A stretch of 30,170 nucleotides of DNA from RZZS01 sp964498755 (GTDB lineage: Bacteria > Pseudomonadota > Alphaproteobacteria > Micavibrionales > Micavibrionaceae), in contig CAZCIB010000026.1 in NCBI GenBank assembly GCA_964498755.1, positions 1 through 30,170 on the forward strand, read 5' to 3'. The notes below the pieces were generated by a model. The model was not told where the DNA came from. It ran no database searches and saw nothing but the letters and a program-made list of their open reading frames with translations. Position numbers and translations under genes: made by a program. Below, one piece after another: positions 1 through 7,716 of the stretch (within the stretch, counting starts at the first letter, position 1; every line of letters starts with the position of its first letter).

Positions 1-64
1 GAATGGATGCGCCCGAAGTGCGTAATCTTTTTCACCCCTGTCACCAAATGATTTAATCTCTATC

Positions 65-92
65 TTGCCCAATTTCATAAAGCCTGTATTCT
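65..92 (+). promoter_or_regulatory. weak candidate sigma-70 promoter before the first orphan gene
   Basis: TTGCCC at 65-70 and TATTCT at 87-92 are separated by 16 bp and lie about 30 bp upstream of the start codon at 126. The match is partial and I see no supporting operator. The remainder of 1-101 shows no recognisable gene tail. Confidence 0.22.
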
Positions 93-125
93 TCTCAGCG
101 TGTGTTTAAAACGTGGAGGCGTGTG

Positions 126-755
126 ATGAAAAAAGATTTTTCCGAGCTAGCAAAACCGCAAGAATTGATTATCTCTCTCGAGGCTCTGGCGGGAGGAGAA
201 GACAAGGTGCGCAAACTTATTGACGCGCTGGCAATAGGTGACGCTGGCGCGCTAAAGCAATACTTCATAACGCTTTCCGGCAACCGCTCTTTCCCGGAAA
301 TCCCCATGATGAATGACGTCGCAAGGCAAGGCAAGGAAATCATAATAACCAGCCGTACGCTTGTTGATGACCCTGAGCTTCTCGAAAACCACAGGCAAAT
401 TCTGATCCGCGTACTCAATATGGGGTTAGCGGGAGAGGGGGGCGCAAACAAAATAACGGATATTCACTTTGGTAACGCGAAGAGTCTGTACGACCACATG
501 GAAGCCAACGCAATTACAGATGACAACCCAGCCTACTACGCCCCTCTGGTCATGAGTGACGATCCGCCACTGCTTCGACTTGCAAAAAACCGCGGCTCCT
601 CAACCATAGCGGTGAAAACTGATGAAAATAAAGATGATCCCGAAATTCAAGGAGCGGATCAGCAAATAACCATAGTTGGCGGAACATTGTTTTATCTGGC
701 GGACGCTGTGCGCCCAAGGGTTACAGCAGAGGATTTGAAAGAGCCGACTTTGTAA
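126..755 (+). CDS. unrecognised 209-residue protein
   Basis: I do not recognise this protein. It has no signal peptide or membrane segment, so it is probably cytoplasmic. It begins MKKDFSELAKPQ, is acidic and mostly helical in appearance over the first 110 residues, and then has a region rich in Asp, Asn and Pro. A GGAGG Shine-Dalgarno at 115-119 sits 6 bases before the ATG at 126 and decides that start over a GTG at 102 in the same frame. The next gene, rnhB, starts 36 bp downstream on the same strand. Base composition looks more AT-rich than rnhB or ccrM, hinting at an accessory gene. No function is proposed. Confidence 0.75.
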   Translation: MKKDFSELAKPQELIISLEALAGGEDKVRKLIDALAIGDAGALKQYFITLSGNRSFPEIPMMNDVARQGKEIIITSRTLVDDPELLENHRQILIRVLNMGLAGEGGANKITDIHFGNAKSLYDHMEANAITDDNPAYYAPLVMSDDPPLLRLAKNRGSSTIAVKTDENKDDPEIQGADQQITIVGGTLFYLADAVRPRVTAEDLKEPTL

Positions 756-790
756 TTTATCGCCTGCGAGAAAATCAAGCGCGTGAAAGA

Positions 791-1462
791 ATGAATACGC
801 AGCCATCACGACCGACATGGAATACGGAGAACGCCTGCTCCGGCCTTGTTTGCGGCATAGACGAAGTCGGCCGGGCGCCGCTGGCCGGGCCCGTGGTTGC
901 AGCCTGCGCTTATATTCCCGGCGACAGACGCAAGGCCGATATCTGGGCGCATGTCACGGACAGCAAGGCGCTCAGCCGCCAAAAGCGCGAGCGCCTTTAT
1001 GATCATATTTTTGAAAACGCCTGCGTGGCCACGGGCGAGGCGCGCATTGAGGAAATCGAGGAGATAAATATCTATCACGCCAGTCTGCTTGCCATGCGCC
1101 GCGCATTTGAAAAAATGTGCGCGGATTTTGACCTTTGCATGGATACGGCGCTGATTGACGGCAACGCCGCGCCGCAGCTTTCCTGCGCGGCTCAAACGAT
1201 TGTCAAGGGCGATAGCAAAAGCCTGTCGATTGCCGCCGCTTCAATCGTCGCAAAAGTTTACCGCGACAGGCTGATGAGCCGGCTGCATGACGCGCATCCG
1301 CATTATGAGTGGCATAAAAATGCAGGCTATCCCGTGCCCGCGCATCTTGAGGGTATCATGCGTCACGGCGTCACGCCGCACCATCGGAGAAGTTTCGCGC
1401 CGGTTAAAAATTACATCGCTTGCGGCAATGTTGACCTTCAAGCGAAACTCGCCGGAATTTAA
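791..1462 (+). CDS. rnhB: ribonuclease HII
   Basis: RNase HII nicks RNA-DNA hybrids 5' of ribonucleotides embedded in DNA and acts in the cytoplasm. The 223-residue length is normal for the family. The four family catalytic acids are visible: D24 and E25 in GIDEVGR, D123 in LIDGN, and D159 in KVYRDRLM, preceded by the conserved AAASIVAK segment. The GRG motif that contacts the RNA-DNA junction reads GRA here (residues 27-29). The order rnhB then ccrM is a common alphaproteobacterial arrangement. The ATG at 791 follows a weak GAAAG; no better start is seen because the conserved DEVG lies only 23 residues in. Confidence 0.96.
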   Translation: MNTQPSRPTWNTENACSGLVCGIDEVGRAPLAGPVVAACAYIPGDRRKADIWAHVTDSKALSRQKRERLYDHIFENACVATGEARIEEIEEINIYHASLLAMRRAFEKMCADFDLCMDTALIDGNAAPQLSCAAQTIVKGDSKSLSIAAASIVAKVYRDRLMSRLHDAHPHYEWHKNAGYPVPAHLEGIMRHGVTPHHRRSFAPVKNYIACGNVDLQAKLAGI

Positions 1463-1493
1463 CATACGCATATCAAAGAACAAACGACTTCAG

Positions 1494-1593
1494 GACTCGT
1501 TTGCAAACGCCTGAATCTGATAGAAGATTCACATTTCCACTTGACCTCGAATCGGCATTGAATCATCATGTTTCTTTGCATACGCAGAGAGTC
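1494..1593 (+). promoter_or_regulatory. ccrM upstream region with six GANTC methylation sites
   Basis: GANTC occurs at 1494-1498, 1513-1517, 1526-1530, 1549-1553, 1560-1564 and 1589-1593, six sites in 100 bp, where chance gives well under one. All lie between rnhB and the ccrM start codon at 1599. A TTGACC box at 1541-1546 could be a -35 element, with a GANTC three bases after it; I see no good -10. In Caulobacter the ccrM promoter region carries GANTC sites whose methylation represses it, so self-regulation by CcrM is a reasonable inference. Confidence 0.6.
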
Positions 1594-1598
1594 AAGAC

Positions 1599-2723
1599 AT
1601 GCCCAAAGATACAATCATTTTACCCACAGAGAAAAGTGTCAAAAACACCGTTCATCACGGTAACTGCATCGAACTCATGCGTGGCCTGCCCGCAAAAAGC
1701 GTTGACCTGATCTTCGCCGATCCGCCTTACAATCTTCAACTGGGTGAAGGCCTGACGCGCCCCAACAACAGCAAGGTTAACGGCGTTGACGATGAGTGGG
1801 ACAAGTTTGAAACTATGGAGACCTATGACCGCTTTACGGCGGACTGGCTTGAAGCCGCGCGTCATGCGCTTAAAGATGACGGCTCAATCTGGGTGATTGG
1901 GTCCTATCACAATATCTTCCGGGTCGGGCGGATTTTACAGGATCTCGGTTACTGGATTTTAAATGACGTTGTCTGGCGCAAGACGAACCCGATGCCGAAT
2001 TTCCGCGGCCGACGCTTTACCAATGCGCATGAAACGCTGATATGGGCCGCCAAATCGAAAGAGGCGTCTTATTGCTTTAACTATGATTCGATGAAGTCGT
2101 TGAATGATGACCTGCAGATGCGCAGCGATTGGTACATTCCCATCTGTACAGGACTCGAGCGCCTGAAAAACGCTGAAGGTCAAAAGGCGCACCCAACGCA
2201 AAAACCCGAAGCCCTGCTTTACCGCGTCCTTCTCGCGACCAGCAAAAAAGGCGATCTGGTCCTCGATCCCTTCTTTGGCACAGGCACGACCGGCGCCGTC
2301 GCTAAAAAGCTGGGCCGGGACTATATCGGCATTGAAAAGGAAGAAGAGTACGTAAAGCTTGCCCGCAAGCGCCTGGAGGTCTTGCAGCCCTGTCTGGATG
2401 ATTCCTTTGTCCAGTCCGTCGAGAAACGCGAACAGATGCGCATTCCATTTGGATGGCTGATCGAGCACGGTCTTCTGGAGCCAGGAGCGGAGCTGACAGA
2501 TCATAAAGGCCGCCATAAAGTCAGGGTTCACGCCGACGGCAATGTCATTGCGAACGGAACTGAAAAAGGCTCGATCCACAAAATCGGCGCGACGCTTCAG
2601 GGAGCGCCGTCCTGCAACGGCTGGACGTTTTGGCACGTTGAAGAAAACGGAGAATTTGTGCCGATAGACGCTCTCAGACAAAGACTGCGCACTGAAGTTG
2701 AAGCGCGTCAAACGCTGCAGTAG
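1599..2723 (+). CDS. ccrM: CcrM-type DNA adenine methyltransferase (GANTC)
   Basis: This enzyme transfers a methyl group from S-adenosylmethionine to N6 of adenine in GANTC and is a cell-cycle regulator in alphaproteobacteria. The catalytic DPPY (41-44, within ADPPYNLQLG) precedes the SAM-binding FFGTGTTG (225-232), the order expected of beta-class methyltransferases, and HPTQKPE is at 198-204. Residues from about 270 to the end form the C-terminal extension typical of CcrM (the RAMA-like DNA-contacting domain), which short phage and restriction relatives lack. The 374-residue length is close to Caulobacter CcrM. The ATG at 1599 lies 6 bases after the last of six clustered GANTC sites. rnhB lies upstream and a FolB-like gene follows after 8 bp. 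Confidence 0.96.
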   Translation: MPKDTIILPTEKSVKNTVHHGNCIELMRGLPAKSVDLIFADPPYNLQLGEGLTRPNNSKVNGVDDEWDKFETMETYDRFTADWLEAARHALKDDGSIWVIGSYHNIFRVGRILQDLGYWILNDVVWRKTNPMPNFRGRRFTNAHETLIWAAKSKEASYCFNYDSMKSLNDDLQMRSDWYIPICTGLERLKNAEGQKAHPTQKPEALLYRVLLATSKKGDLVLDPFFGTGTTGAVAKKLGRDYIGIEKEEEYVKLARKRLEVLQPCLDDSFVQSVEKREQMRIPFGWLIEHGLLEPGAELTDHKGRHKVRVHADGNVIANGTEKGSIHKIGATLQGAPSCNGWTFWHVEENGEFVPIDALRQRLRTEVEARQTLQ

Positions 2724-2731
2724 CTTGCGCG

Positions 2732-3118
2732 ATGATGACAGACCTGCCCACAGAGATATTCGTACGCGATCTTACGCTTGAAATGTCTATTGGCATTCTG
2801 GAAGAGGAAAGACAAAAACCCCAAAAAGTTATTGTCAACATCGCGGCCCTTTGCCGCAGAACGCGGGAAGCGACAAGAACAGATGAAATCACTTCAACCG
2901 TATCCTATGTAGGGCTGATCGAAATCGTCGAAACTCTGGCGCGGAAGAAACATTATAATCTGGCCGAAACATTTGCGGAAGACATCGCAACAGAAGCGCT
3001 TTCCATCGAAGCGCTGGATCAGATCACCGTAAGCGTGGAGAAACCTGACATCATTGACAGCGTTGAAACCGTTGGCGTAAGGATCGTAAGGAAGCGAGAA
3101 TCTAGTGCTGAGTTGTAA
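2732..3118 (+). CDS. folB: dihydroneopterin aldolase family protein (FolB-like)
   Basis: The family converts 7,8-dihydroneopterin to 6-hydroxymethyl-dihydropterin in folate synthesis, or epimerises related pterins. At 128 residues the size is normal. Conserved positions are visible: SIGILEEER (19-27) with the N-terminal acidic residue, Y59 in VSYVGL, E79 in NLAETFAED, and the catalytic lysine K104 in VSVEKPDI. Two adjacent ATG codons (2732, 2735) are possible starts and no Shine-Dalgarno separates them. Other folate genes are absent nearby. Its last 17 bp overlap the end of the convergent gene at 3102-4043. FolX or another pterin aldolase subtype cannot be excluded. Confidence 0.85.
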   Translation: MMTDLPTEIFVRDLTLEMSIGILEEERQKPQKVIVNIAALCRRTREATRTDEITSTVSYVGLIEIVETLARKKHYNLAETFAEDIATEALSIEALDQITVSVEKPDIIDSVETVGVRIVRKRESSAEL

Positions 3119-4043
3119 ACAGTAGTCTCCGCAACTCTTGATCCTCGTAAACGTCAAATCCCTCCAATACCGCGAACATCTCGACAGATTGATAGCCAAG
3201 ATTGGTTCTGACAATTCCGAGATACTTAACGAATCTGACACGGATTCGCAAAAAAGCGACCCTGCTGTGACCTCGCAGATCCCTGTCCAGACGGCCCAGA
3301 GCAAAATTACTCTTGGCCCCATATTTCTCGGTCTGCTGCCTGTTGGCTCTTGCAAGATAATTGTAGGCCGCATCTTTTAAAACCGGCACGTAGAGCAACT
3401 GAAACGGACGGTTCAATATCATTCGGACAGAGTCAGGGTAGCCATCAATAGAACCTTTGTGGCCGCATAAATAATTCTCTCGTTCCGCATTAATATCATA
3501 TCTGCGCGCTCCAGCCCTTAGATCTCTGTCAAGAACCGCAAACGCTTCGGCCTCAAGATCGTAACGCCCAAAATGTATAGGTCGTATGAACTGAAAACGT
3601 CTTGGAAATGTTCGTCTATTCTCCTTTAAATATTCAGTCGTAACTTCTTTGATTTTACTCCACTCAAAATCATTATGGTAATAATTTTCAAAAACCTCGC
3701 ATTCGTTAACCAAAAGATATTTGTTGATAGCGTCAAAATTCTCCTCAGGATCAAAAACACCCATGGCCCAATACAGTCGCGATACGTTTTCAAACGTCGG
3801 CTCGAGATAATGCATATCGTCGAGTTCCTCCCGCGCGTATTGCTGCGCCATTCTTCGAATTTCCTCGTGAGAAAGGCTGCTCATATCATTAACAGGGTTG
3901 TCGGCGCTCTTCTCTCCTTCACTTTTCCCAACCGCCTGACTGGCTGAAGGAAGGCTGCTCGTCTCAGCCTGCGCGACGTTAACGCCCCAAACCAGCAAAA
4001 GCGCCAAAAAAGAAAAAACAAGAACACGAAACTCTGGAAACAT
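3102..4043 (-). CDS. unrecognised exported protein, 313 residues
   Basis: I do not recognise the family. The chosen start at 4043 follows an AAGGTGG Shine-Dalgarno and gives a clear Sec signal peptide: a short N-terminus, a hydrophobic run (VLVFSFLALLLVWG) and a likely cleavage site AQA/ET near residue 26. An in-frame ATG at 4094 would add 17 hydrophilic residues, overlap the mutY stop and lacks a good ribosome site. The mature protein starts with a Ser-rich low-complexity stretch and continues as a charged domain rich in Tyr, Arg and Phe with no other membrane segment, so a periplasmic location is likely. It follows mutY after 34 bp on the same strand and converges on folB with a 17-bp overlap. 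The sequence is more AT-rich than its neighbours. Confidence 0.75.
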   Translation of the reverse strand: MFPEFRVLVFSFLALLLVWGVNVAQAETSSLPSASQAVGKSEGEKSADNPVNDMSSLSHEEIRRMAQQYAREELDDMHYLEPTFENVSRLYWAMGVFDPEENFDAINKYLLVNECEVFENYYHNDFEWSKIKEVTTEYLKENRRTFPRRFQFIRPIHFGRYDLEAEAFAVLDRDLRAGARRYDINAERENYLCGHKGSIDGYPDSVRMILNRPFQLLYVPVLKDAAYNYLARANRQQTEKYGAKSNFALGRLDRDLRGHSRVAFLRIRVRFVKYLGIVRTNLGYQSVEMFAVLEGFDVYEDQELRRLLFTTQH

Positions 4044-4077
4044 AAACACCACCTTATGAGCTAGATATCCCAATCTA

Positions 4078-5196
4078 TTATAAAGATGATTCATTTATAT
4101 TGCATTTTTTAAACTGTCTAGCAGCTTTCAGGAACAAGGAAGGCATCCCCGCGCGCTCAATTTCTTCAATGCTTACAAGCCTGTATCCCTGCCCGGGAAC
4201 AAAATCTTCAGGTAACCGTACAGCGTATCCGGTCAGTTCAAGCGCAAAATGCGTAAAAACATGACGGACGAACACCGGCGTTTCCTGAACAGGCGCTTCA
4301 CGCATGCATGGTAAATGTTCTGGCCTGCGCCCCTTAACGACCCACACACTCACTGGCAATGCGGGCATTGCCGCCAGTACGCCAGTCTCGGGCCTCGTCT
4401 CGATCAACACCCGCCCCGCGTTGTCATATATCCAGTACACATATCCGGCCTTTTCAGGCTTATTGGTCTTCACGATTCTTCGCGGATAATCTTCAGGCTT
4501 CAACTGGTTGTTATAAACAGCGCAACAAAAACTGACGGGACAAACGCTGCATTTTGGCGATTTCGGCGTACATATTACCGCGCCCAGCTCCATTAGTCCT
4601 TGCGTGAAGTCCGGGGCCTCGTGAGCTTGCAGAACCTCAACATATGCTTCCGCTTTCGCCTTAATTCCTGGTTTTGCGCCGGCCAACGGCGCGTCAATGC
4701 CATGCGCCCTGCTTATGACTCGTTCGACATTGCCGTCCACCGCAGCCGCAGGCGCGTCATAGGCAATAGACGCGATCGCGGCCGCTGTATAAGGTCCAAT
4801 CCCCGGCAGTTTCATTAACTCGGAAACGTCACAAGGAAAAACGCCACAATAATCATTTGCAATTACTTTGGCGCAGGCGTGGAGATTCCGCGCGCGCGCG
4901 TAGTAACCCAGCCCAGCCCATTCTTTTAATACGTCCTCCCTGTCCGCCGCAGCGAGATCGAAAACACGCGGCCAGCGCTTTATGAATCTTTCAAAATAAG
5001 GAATAACGGCTGGCACAGTAGTCTGCTGCAGCATAATTTCAGACAACCACACCTGATAGGGATCAGGGTGCGCTTTACCTGTCACGCGCCAAGGCAGCGC
5101 ACGGGCATTGCCCCGGAACCAGTAAAGCAGCGCATCGACAAACTGGCGCGGCGCCGCAACGGCCCTGTTTTCTGTTAATCTCCAGCTTTGAGGCAT
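4078..5196 (-). CDS. mutY: adenine DNA glycosylase MutY
   Basis: MutY removes adenine mispaired with 8-oxoguanine in base-excision repair. Visible features in order are the catalytic glutamate E53 in WLSEIMLQQT, the helix-hairpin-helix LPGIGPYTAAA (130-140), the conserved D154 in VDGNVERV, and the iron-sulfur ligands C209, C216, C219 and C225 in the expected Cx6Cx2Cx5C spacing. A C-terminal NUDIX-like lesion-recognition domain contains VFTHFALEL, matching the FSH-type loop. The length of 372 is normal. It is divergent from the DUF721 gene with only 35 bp between start codons. In many alphaproteobacteria mutY, DUF721, dsbA and smc are neighbours; here the last two lie 4 kb away beyond efp and other genes. 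Confidence 0.97.
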   Translation of the reverse strand: MPQSWRLTENRAVAAPRQFVDALLYWFRGNARALPWRVTGKAHPDPYQVWLSEIMLQQTTVPAVIPYFERFIKRWPRVFDLAAADREDVLKEWAGLGYYARARNLHACAKVIANDYCGVFPCDVSELMKLPGIGPYTAAAIASIAYDAPAAAVDGNVERVISRAHGIDAPLAGAKPGIKAKAEAYVEVLQAHEAPDFTQGLMELGAVICTPKSPKCSVCPVSFCCAVYNNQLKPEDYPRRIVKTNKPEKAGYVYWIYDNAGRVLIETRPETGVLAAMPALPVSVWVVKGRRPEHLPCMREAPVQETPVFVRHVFTHFALELTGYAVRLPEDFVPGQGYRLVSIEEIERAGMPSLFLKAARQFKKCNINESSL

Positions 5197-5231
5197 TGCC
5201 TGAAATAACCTTATCCTGATACAAAACAGTC

Positions 5232-5696
5232 ATGGCTTTGCGCATGACCTCGGAAATCGTTCCGCACATTTCGAAGAAGATCTTCAGCCGGAAATATATC
5301 AGTCTCGGCAAGGTTGTCACCTATTGGGACAGGATCGTCGGCGAAGACATGGCCGGACGCGCCCAGCCCGTCAGAATTCATTACCGCAAGGCCAGGGGAG
5401 GCAAAAGCGCGACCGCAACGCTTGAAATCGCCGCCAGCAGCGCAGACGCGGCAATACTGCAATACCAGACAGGGATTATCCTGGAAAAAATCGGCATTCT
5501 CTTTGGCGAGCAATGGATCACCTCCCTGCGCTTCGTTCATATGCCAGCGAACAGGACGAAAACCGTCACGAAACCTAAAAAACCCTTGACTGAACAACAA
5601 AAACAGCAATTATCGCTAGTGCTTGACGGCACGGAAGACGAAGAGATGAAAAACCGGCTCTCGTCTCTGGGCGCGCACATCTATCAGAACATGTAA
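5232..5696 (+). CDS. DUF721 / DciA-family protein
   Basis: The DUF721 domain occupies about residues 12-100, with the family signature YWDRIVGEDMAGRAQPVRI followed by a beta-rich segment (TATLEIAASSADAAILQ) and a helix (GIILEKIGILFGE). DciA proteins load or stabilise the replicative helicase DnaB in bacteria lacking DnaC, which is established for other members and inferred here. The C-terminal tail from residue 108 is Lys- and Gln-rich and probably disordered. The ATG at 5232 has no clear Shine-Dalgarno; ATG 5244 is an alternative. It is divergent from mutY and lies 21 bp before efp. Confidence 0.85.
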   Translation: MALRMTSEIVPHISKKIFSRKYISLGKVVTYWDRIVGEDMAGRAQPVRIHYRKARGGKSATATLEIAASSADAAILQYQTGIILEKIGILFGEQWITSLRFVHMPANRTKTVTKPKKPLTEQQKQQLSLVLDGTEDEEMKNRLSSLGAHIYQNM

Positions 5697-5717
5697 ACAG
5701 CCAGCGGATTACGTAAC

Positions 5718-6284
5718 ATGAAAGTCAACGCCATAACGCTCAGACCGGGAAACGTGCTCGACCATAACGGCAAGCTCTGGGTAGTTTCGAAATACGAGAT
5801 CATGCAGCCCGGCAAGGGCGCGTCCGTCATTCAGGTCGAAATGCGCGACATCCGCACGGGCAACAAGGATAACGTCCGCTTTCGCACGCAGGAGACGGTT
5901 GAGCGCGTACGCCTTGAGCAAGCTGATTGCCAGTTTCTTTACAGCGACGCCGACGGCCACAACTTCATGAACAATGAAAGCTACGAGCAATTCAGCATAT
6001 CAGGCGACATTATCGGCGAACCCGCCCGTTTTCTTCAGGAAGGCATGGTCTGCGTCGTCGAAACCTACGAGGGCGAGCCCCTGAACGTCCAGCTGCCCGA
6101 TACTGTCGCTATGGAAATCGTTGAAGCCGAGCCGGTCGTTAAAGGTCAGACGGCGTCTTCGTCCTACAAACCCGCTATTCTTGAGAACGGCGCAAAAGTC
6201 ATGGTCCCGCCGCATATTGAGTCCGGCACGCGCATCGTCGTGAAAACCGAGGACGGCTCCTATGTCGAGCGTGCGAAGGATTAA
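5718..6284 (+). CDS. efp: elongation factor P
   Basis: EF-P binds ribosomes stalled at polyproline and promotes peptide bond formation. The 188-residue protein has the three-barrel layout of the family. The domain I loop MQPGKGASVIQ carries K33, the position modified by beta-lysylation in EpmA/EpmB organisms; a modifying gene is not in this window. The C-terminal barrel contains VKGQTASSSYKPAILENG and VPPHIESGTRI, both typical. Its last 23 bp overlap the start of the next gene, which suggests translational coupling. The start at 5718 gives the usual MKVNAITLRPG N-terminus, although no strong Shine-Dalgarno precedes it. Confidence 0.97.
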   Translation: MKVNAITLRPGNVLDHNGKLWVVSKYEIMQPGKGASVIQVEMRDIRTGNKDNVRFRTQETVERVRLEQADCQFLYSDADGHNFMNNESYEQFSISGDIIGEPARFLQEGMVCVVETYEGEPLNVQLPDTVAMEIVEAEPVVKGQTASSSYKPAILENGAKVMVPPHIESGTRIVVKTEDGSYVERAKD

Positions 6285-7716
6285 CGGCGGCGCTAGTATA
6301 ACACGCCGTTTTGCGATTCAGGCCGCCAGCGCGTTCTGTAGCTTGCCGCGCATTCCTTCTTCACTCATAAAGTTCGCGTCTTCACCATTCCCCGAAGCGG
6401 TAAGAAAATCTGTAACGGCGAAAAACTTGCCCCTTTTCGCGGCAAGTAGCGACCACATTTACGAGGCTTTTAACGACCTGATCTTGTTTGAGGAGCCTGA
6501 TGCTTCGTCGGAAGAATCTCGCGAAAGAACAAAACTCTATGGCGATCTTAACGCGCACACAGAAAGGCTCCTTGGAGACCTCGCATGGGGCGATGTGTTT
6601 GAATTGCTGAGAGATGACGAACTGCTTGACATGCTGGAACTTGCGAAGGCCGACGAATTTATCTGGCGTCTGCCACTATACGCTCGCAAACCTACCGATT
6701 TTCAGAATGCGCCGGAACTTCGTCGCATCATAAAAAGAAAGCAACGCATTGCGCTCAAAGAGCTTCTGGATATTCAAAACGGCGCAAGGCCGTGGAACGG
6801 CCAGAAGCCTCTGGATTGTTTTCATCATCCTGACATGCCTTTGCCGACGCCGTTAAAAATTGCACTCACCTCGCTCCCCACTGATGACCTGCTGCGCCTG
6901 GCCGCCTACAGAGACTCCAATGCTTTTGACCTCCTTTTCTGCCGTTCCCCCAAGCCACATCTTCAGCCTTTTTTTCATGAGCTTCAGAAAATTGATGGCT
7001 TCTATGCATCACGCCCAAGGGCCTTGTCATACATCACTCAGGATTGCGCCGTCGGGCCGTTCAGTCATCGCTTTGCTGAAAAATATGTTATCGGAAAACC
7101 GTTCACCCTCAGAGAAGTAAAAGCCGCACATGATACGGCTCGCTTTGATAAAGATATGCGCAAAGCCTTACTGCGAAATGGCCATGACCCCGCAGACCCC
7201 AAGTACGCAAACCTTCTCGACCGTAATGAGACTTACGCGGAAATTCTTGAGTTTTATGGCATTGATCCGGATGCGCCGACAAGTCCGCCCGGCTTAAAAA
7301 TACGGCTGGAAAAAGAGCAGAGAAATGTTCTTTCATACGAAAACAGATACATGGCAATCGCTCTGGAAAACGGCGTTCTGCAAGAACCGGAAAATGATCA
7401 TGATTACGGCTACGAAGAGATGAACGAATTACGCCACATTCTACATTATATTTTTATAACGCCCGAAAACTGTGACGTGGTTTCGTTGTCGGATACATTC
7501 AGAGGCGCACACAGAATTATCATCGACGTTGAAAAAGGCAGCAATGCCGATGAAACCCTCCAAGTCTGGATGGACTCACAAGACACAGATGTATGGGCTA
7601 CGGAAATACCCAACGAAATGATACTTGACTTCGAGAGGTATAAAGAGAGACATAAAGCAAGCTTGAAAAAACCTATAACACGCGCTTCACTATTTGACAG
7701 CTTAAGGAATGGCTGA
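6262..7716 (+). CDS. unrecognised 484-residue protein coupled to efp
   Basis: I do not recognise this protein. The ATG at 6262 lies inside efp and is preceded by GAGGA at 6249-6253, 8 bases upstream; the only other early start is GTG 6271. The N-terminus has Arg pairs followed by a mildly hydrophobic run (TRRFAIQAASAFCSLP), vaguely Tat-like but lacking the canonical spacing, so export is uncertain. The remainder is soluble-looking, charged and largely helical (for example FELLRDDELLDMLELAKAD), ending with a possible beta domain around residues 405-450. Composition is more AT-rich than efp or the phosphatase gene downstream, whose start overlaps this stop as TGATG. It therefore sits inside an apparent operon between two conserved genes. 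Confidence 0.8.
   Translation: MSSVRRINGGASITRRFAIQAASAFCSLPRIPSSLIKFASSPFPEAVRKSVTAKNLPLFAASSDHIYEAFNDLILFEEPDASSEESRERTKLYGDLNAHTERLLGDLAWGDVFELLRDDELLDMLELAKADEFIWRLPLYARKPTDFQNAPELRRIIKRKQRIALKELLDIQNGARPWNGQKPLDCFHHPDMPLPTPLKIALTSLPTDDLLRLAAYRDSNAFDLLFCRSPKPHLQPFFHELQKIDGFYASRPRALSYITQDCAVGPFSHRFAEKYVIGKPFTLREVKAAHDTARFDKDMRKALLRNGHDPADPKYANLLDRNETYAEILEFYGIDPDAPTSPPGLKIRLEKEQRNVLSYENRYMAIALENGVLQEPENDHDYGYEEMNELRHILHYIFITPENCDVVSLSDTFRGAHRIIIDVEKGSNADETLQVWMDSQDTDVWATEIPNEMILDFERYKERHKASLKKPITRASLFDSLRNG

Noticed and set aside
1959..2711. 250-codon minus-strand open frame inside ccrM
   Set aside because: It is fully antisense to ccrM, which has all catalytic motifs; the translated product is low-quality with no recognisable start context. 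Long shadow frames are expected in GC-rich genes.
4044..4094. ATG 4094 as start of the exported orphan
   Set aside because: It would overlap the mutY end, lacks a ribosome site, and would put 17 hydrophilic residues before a signal peptide that is already complete from 4043.
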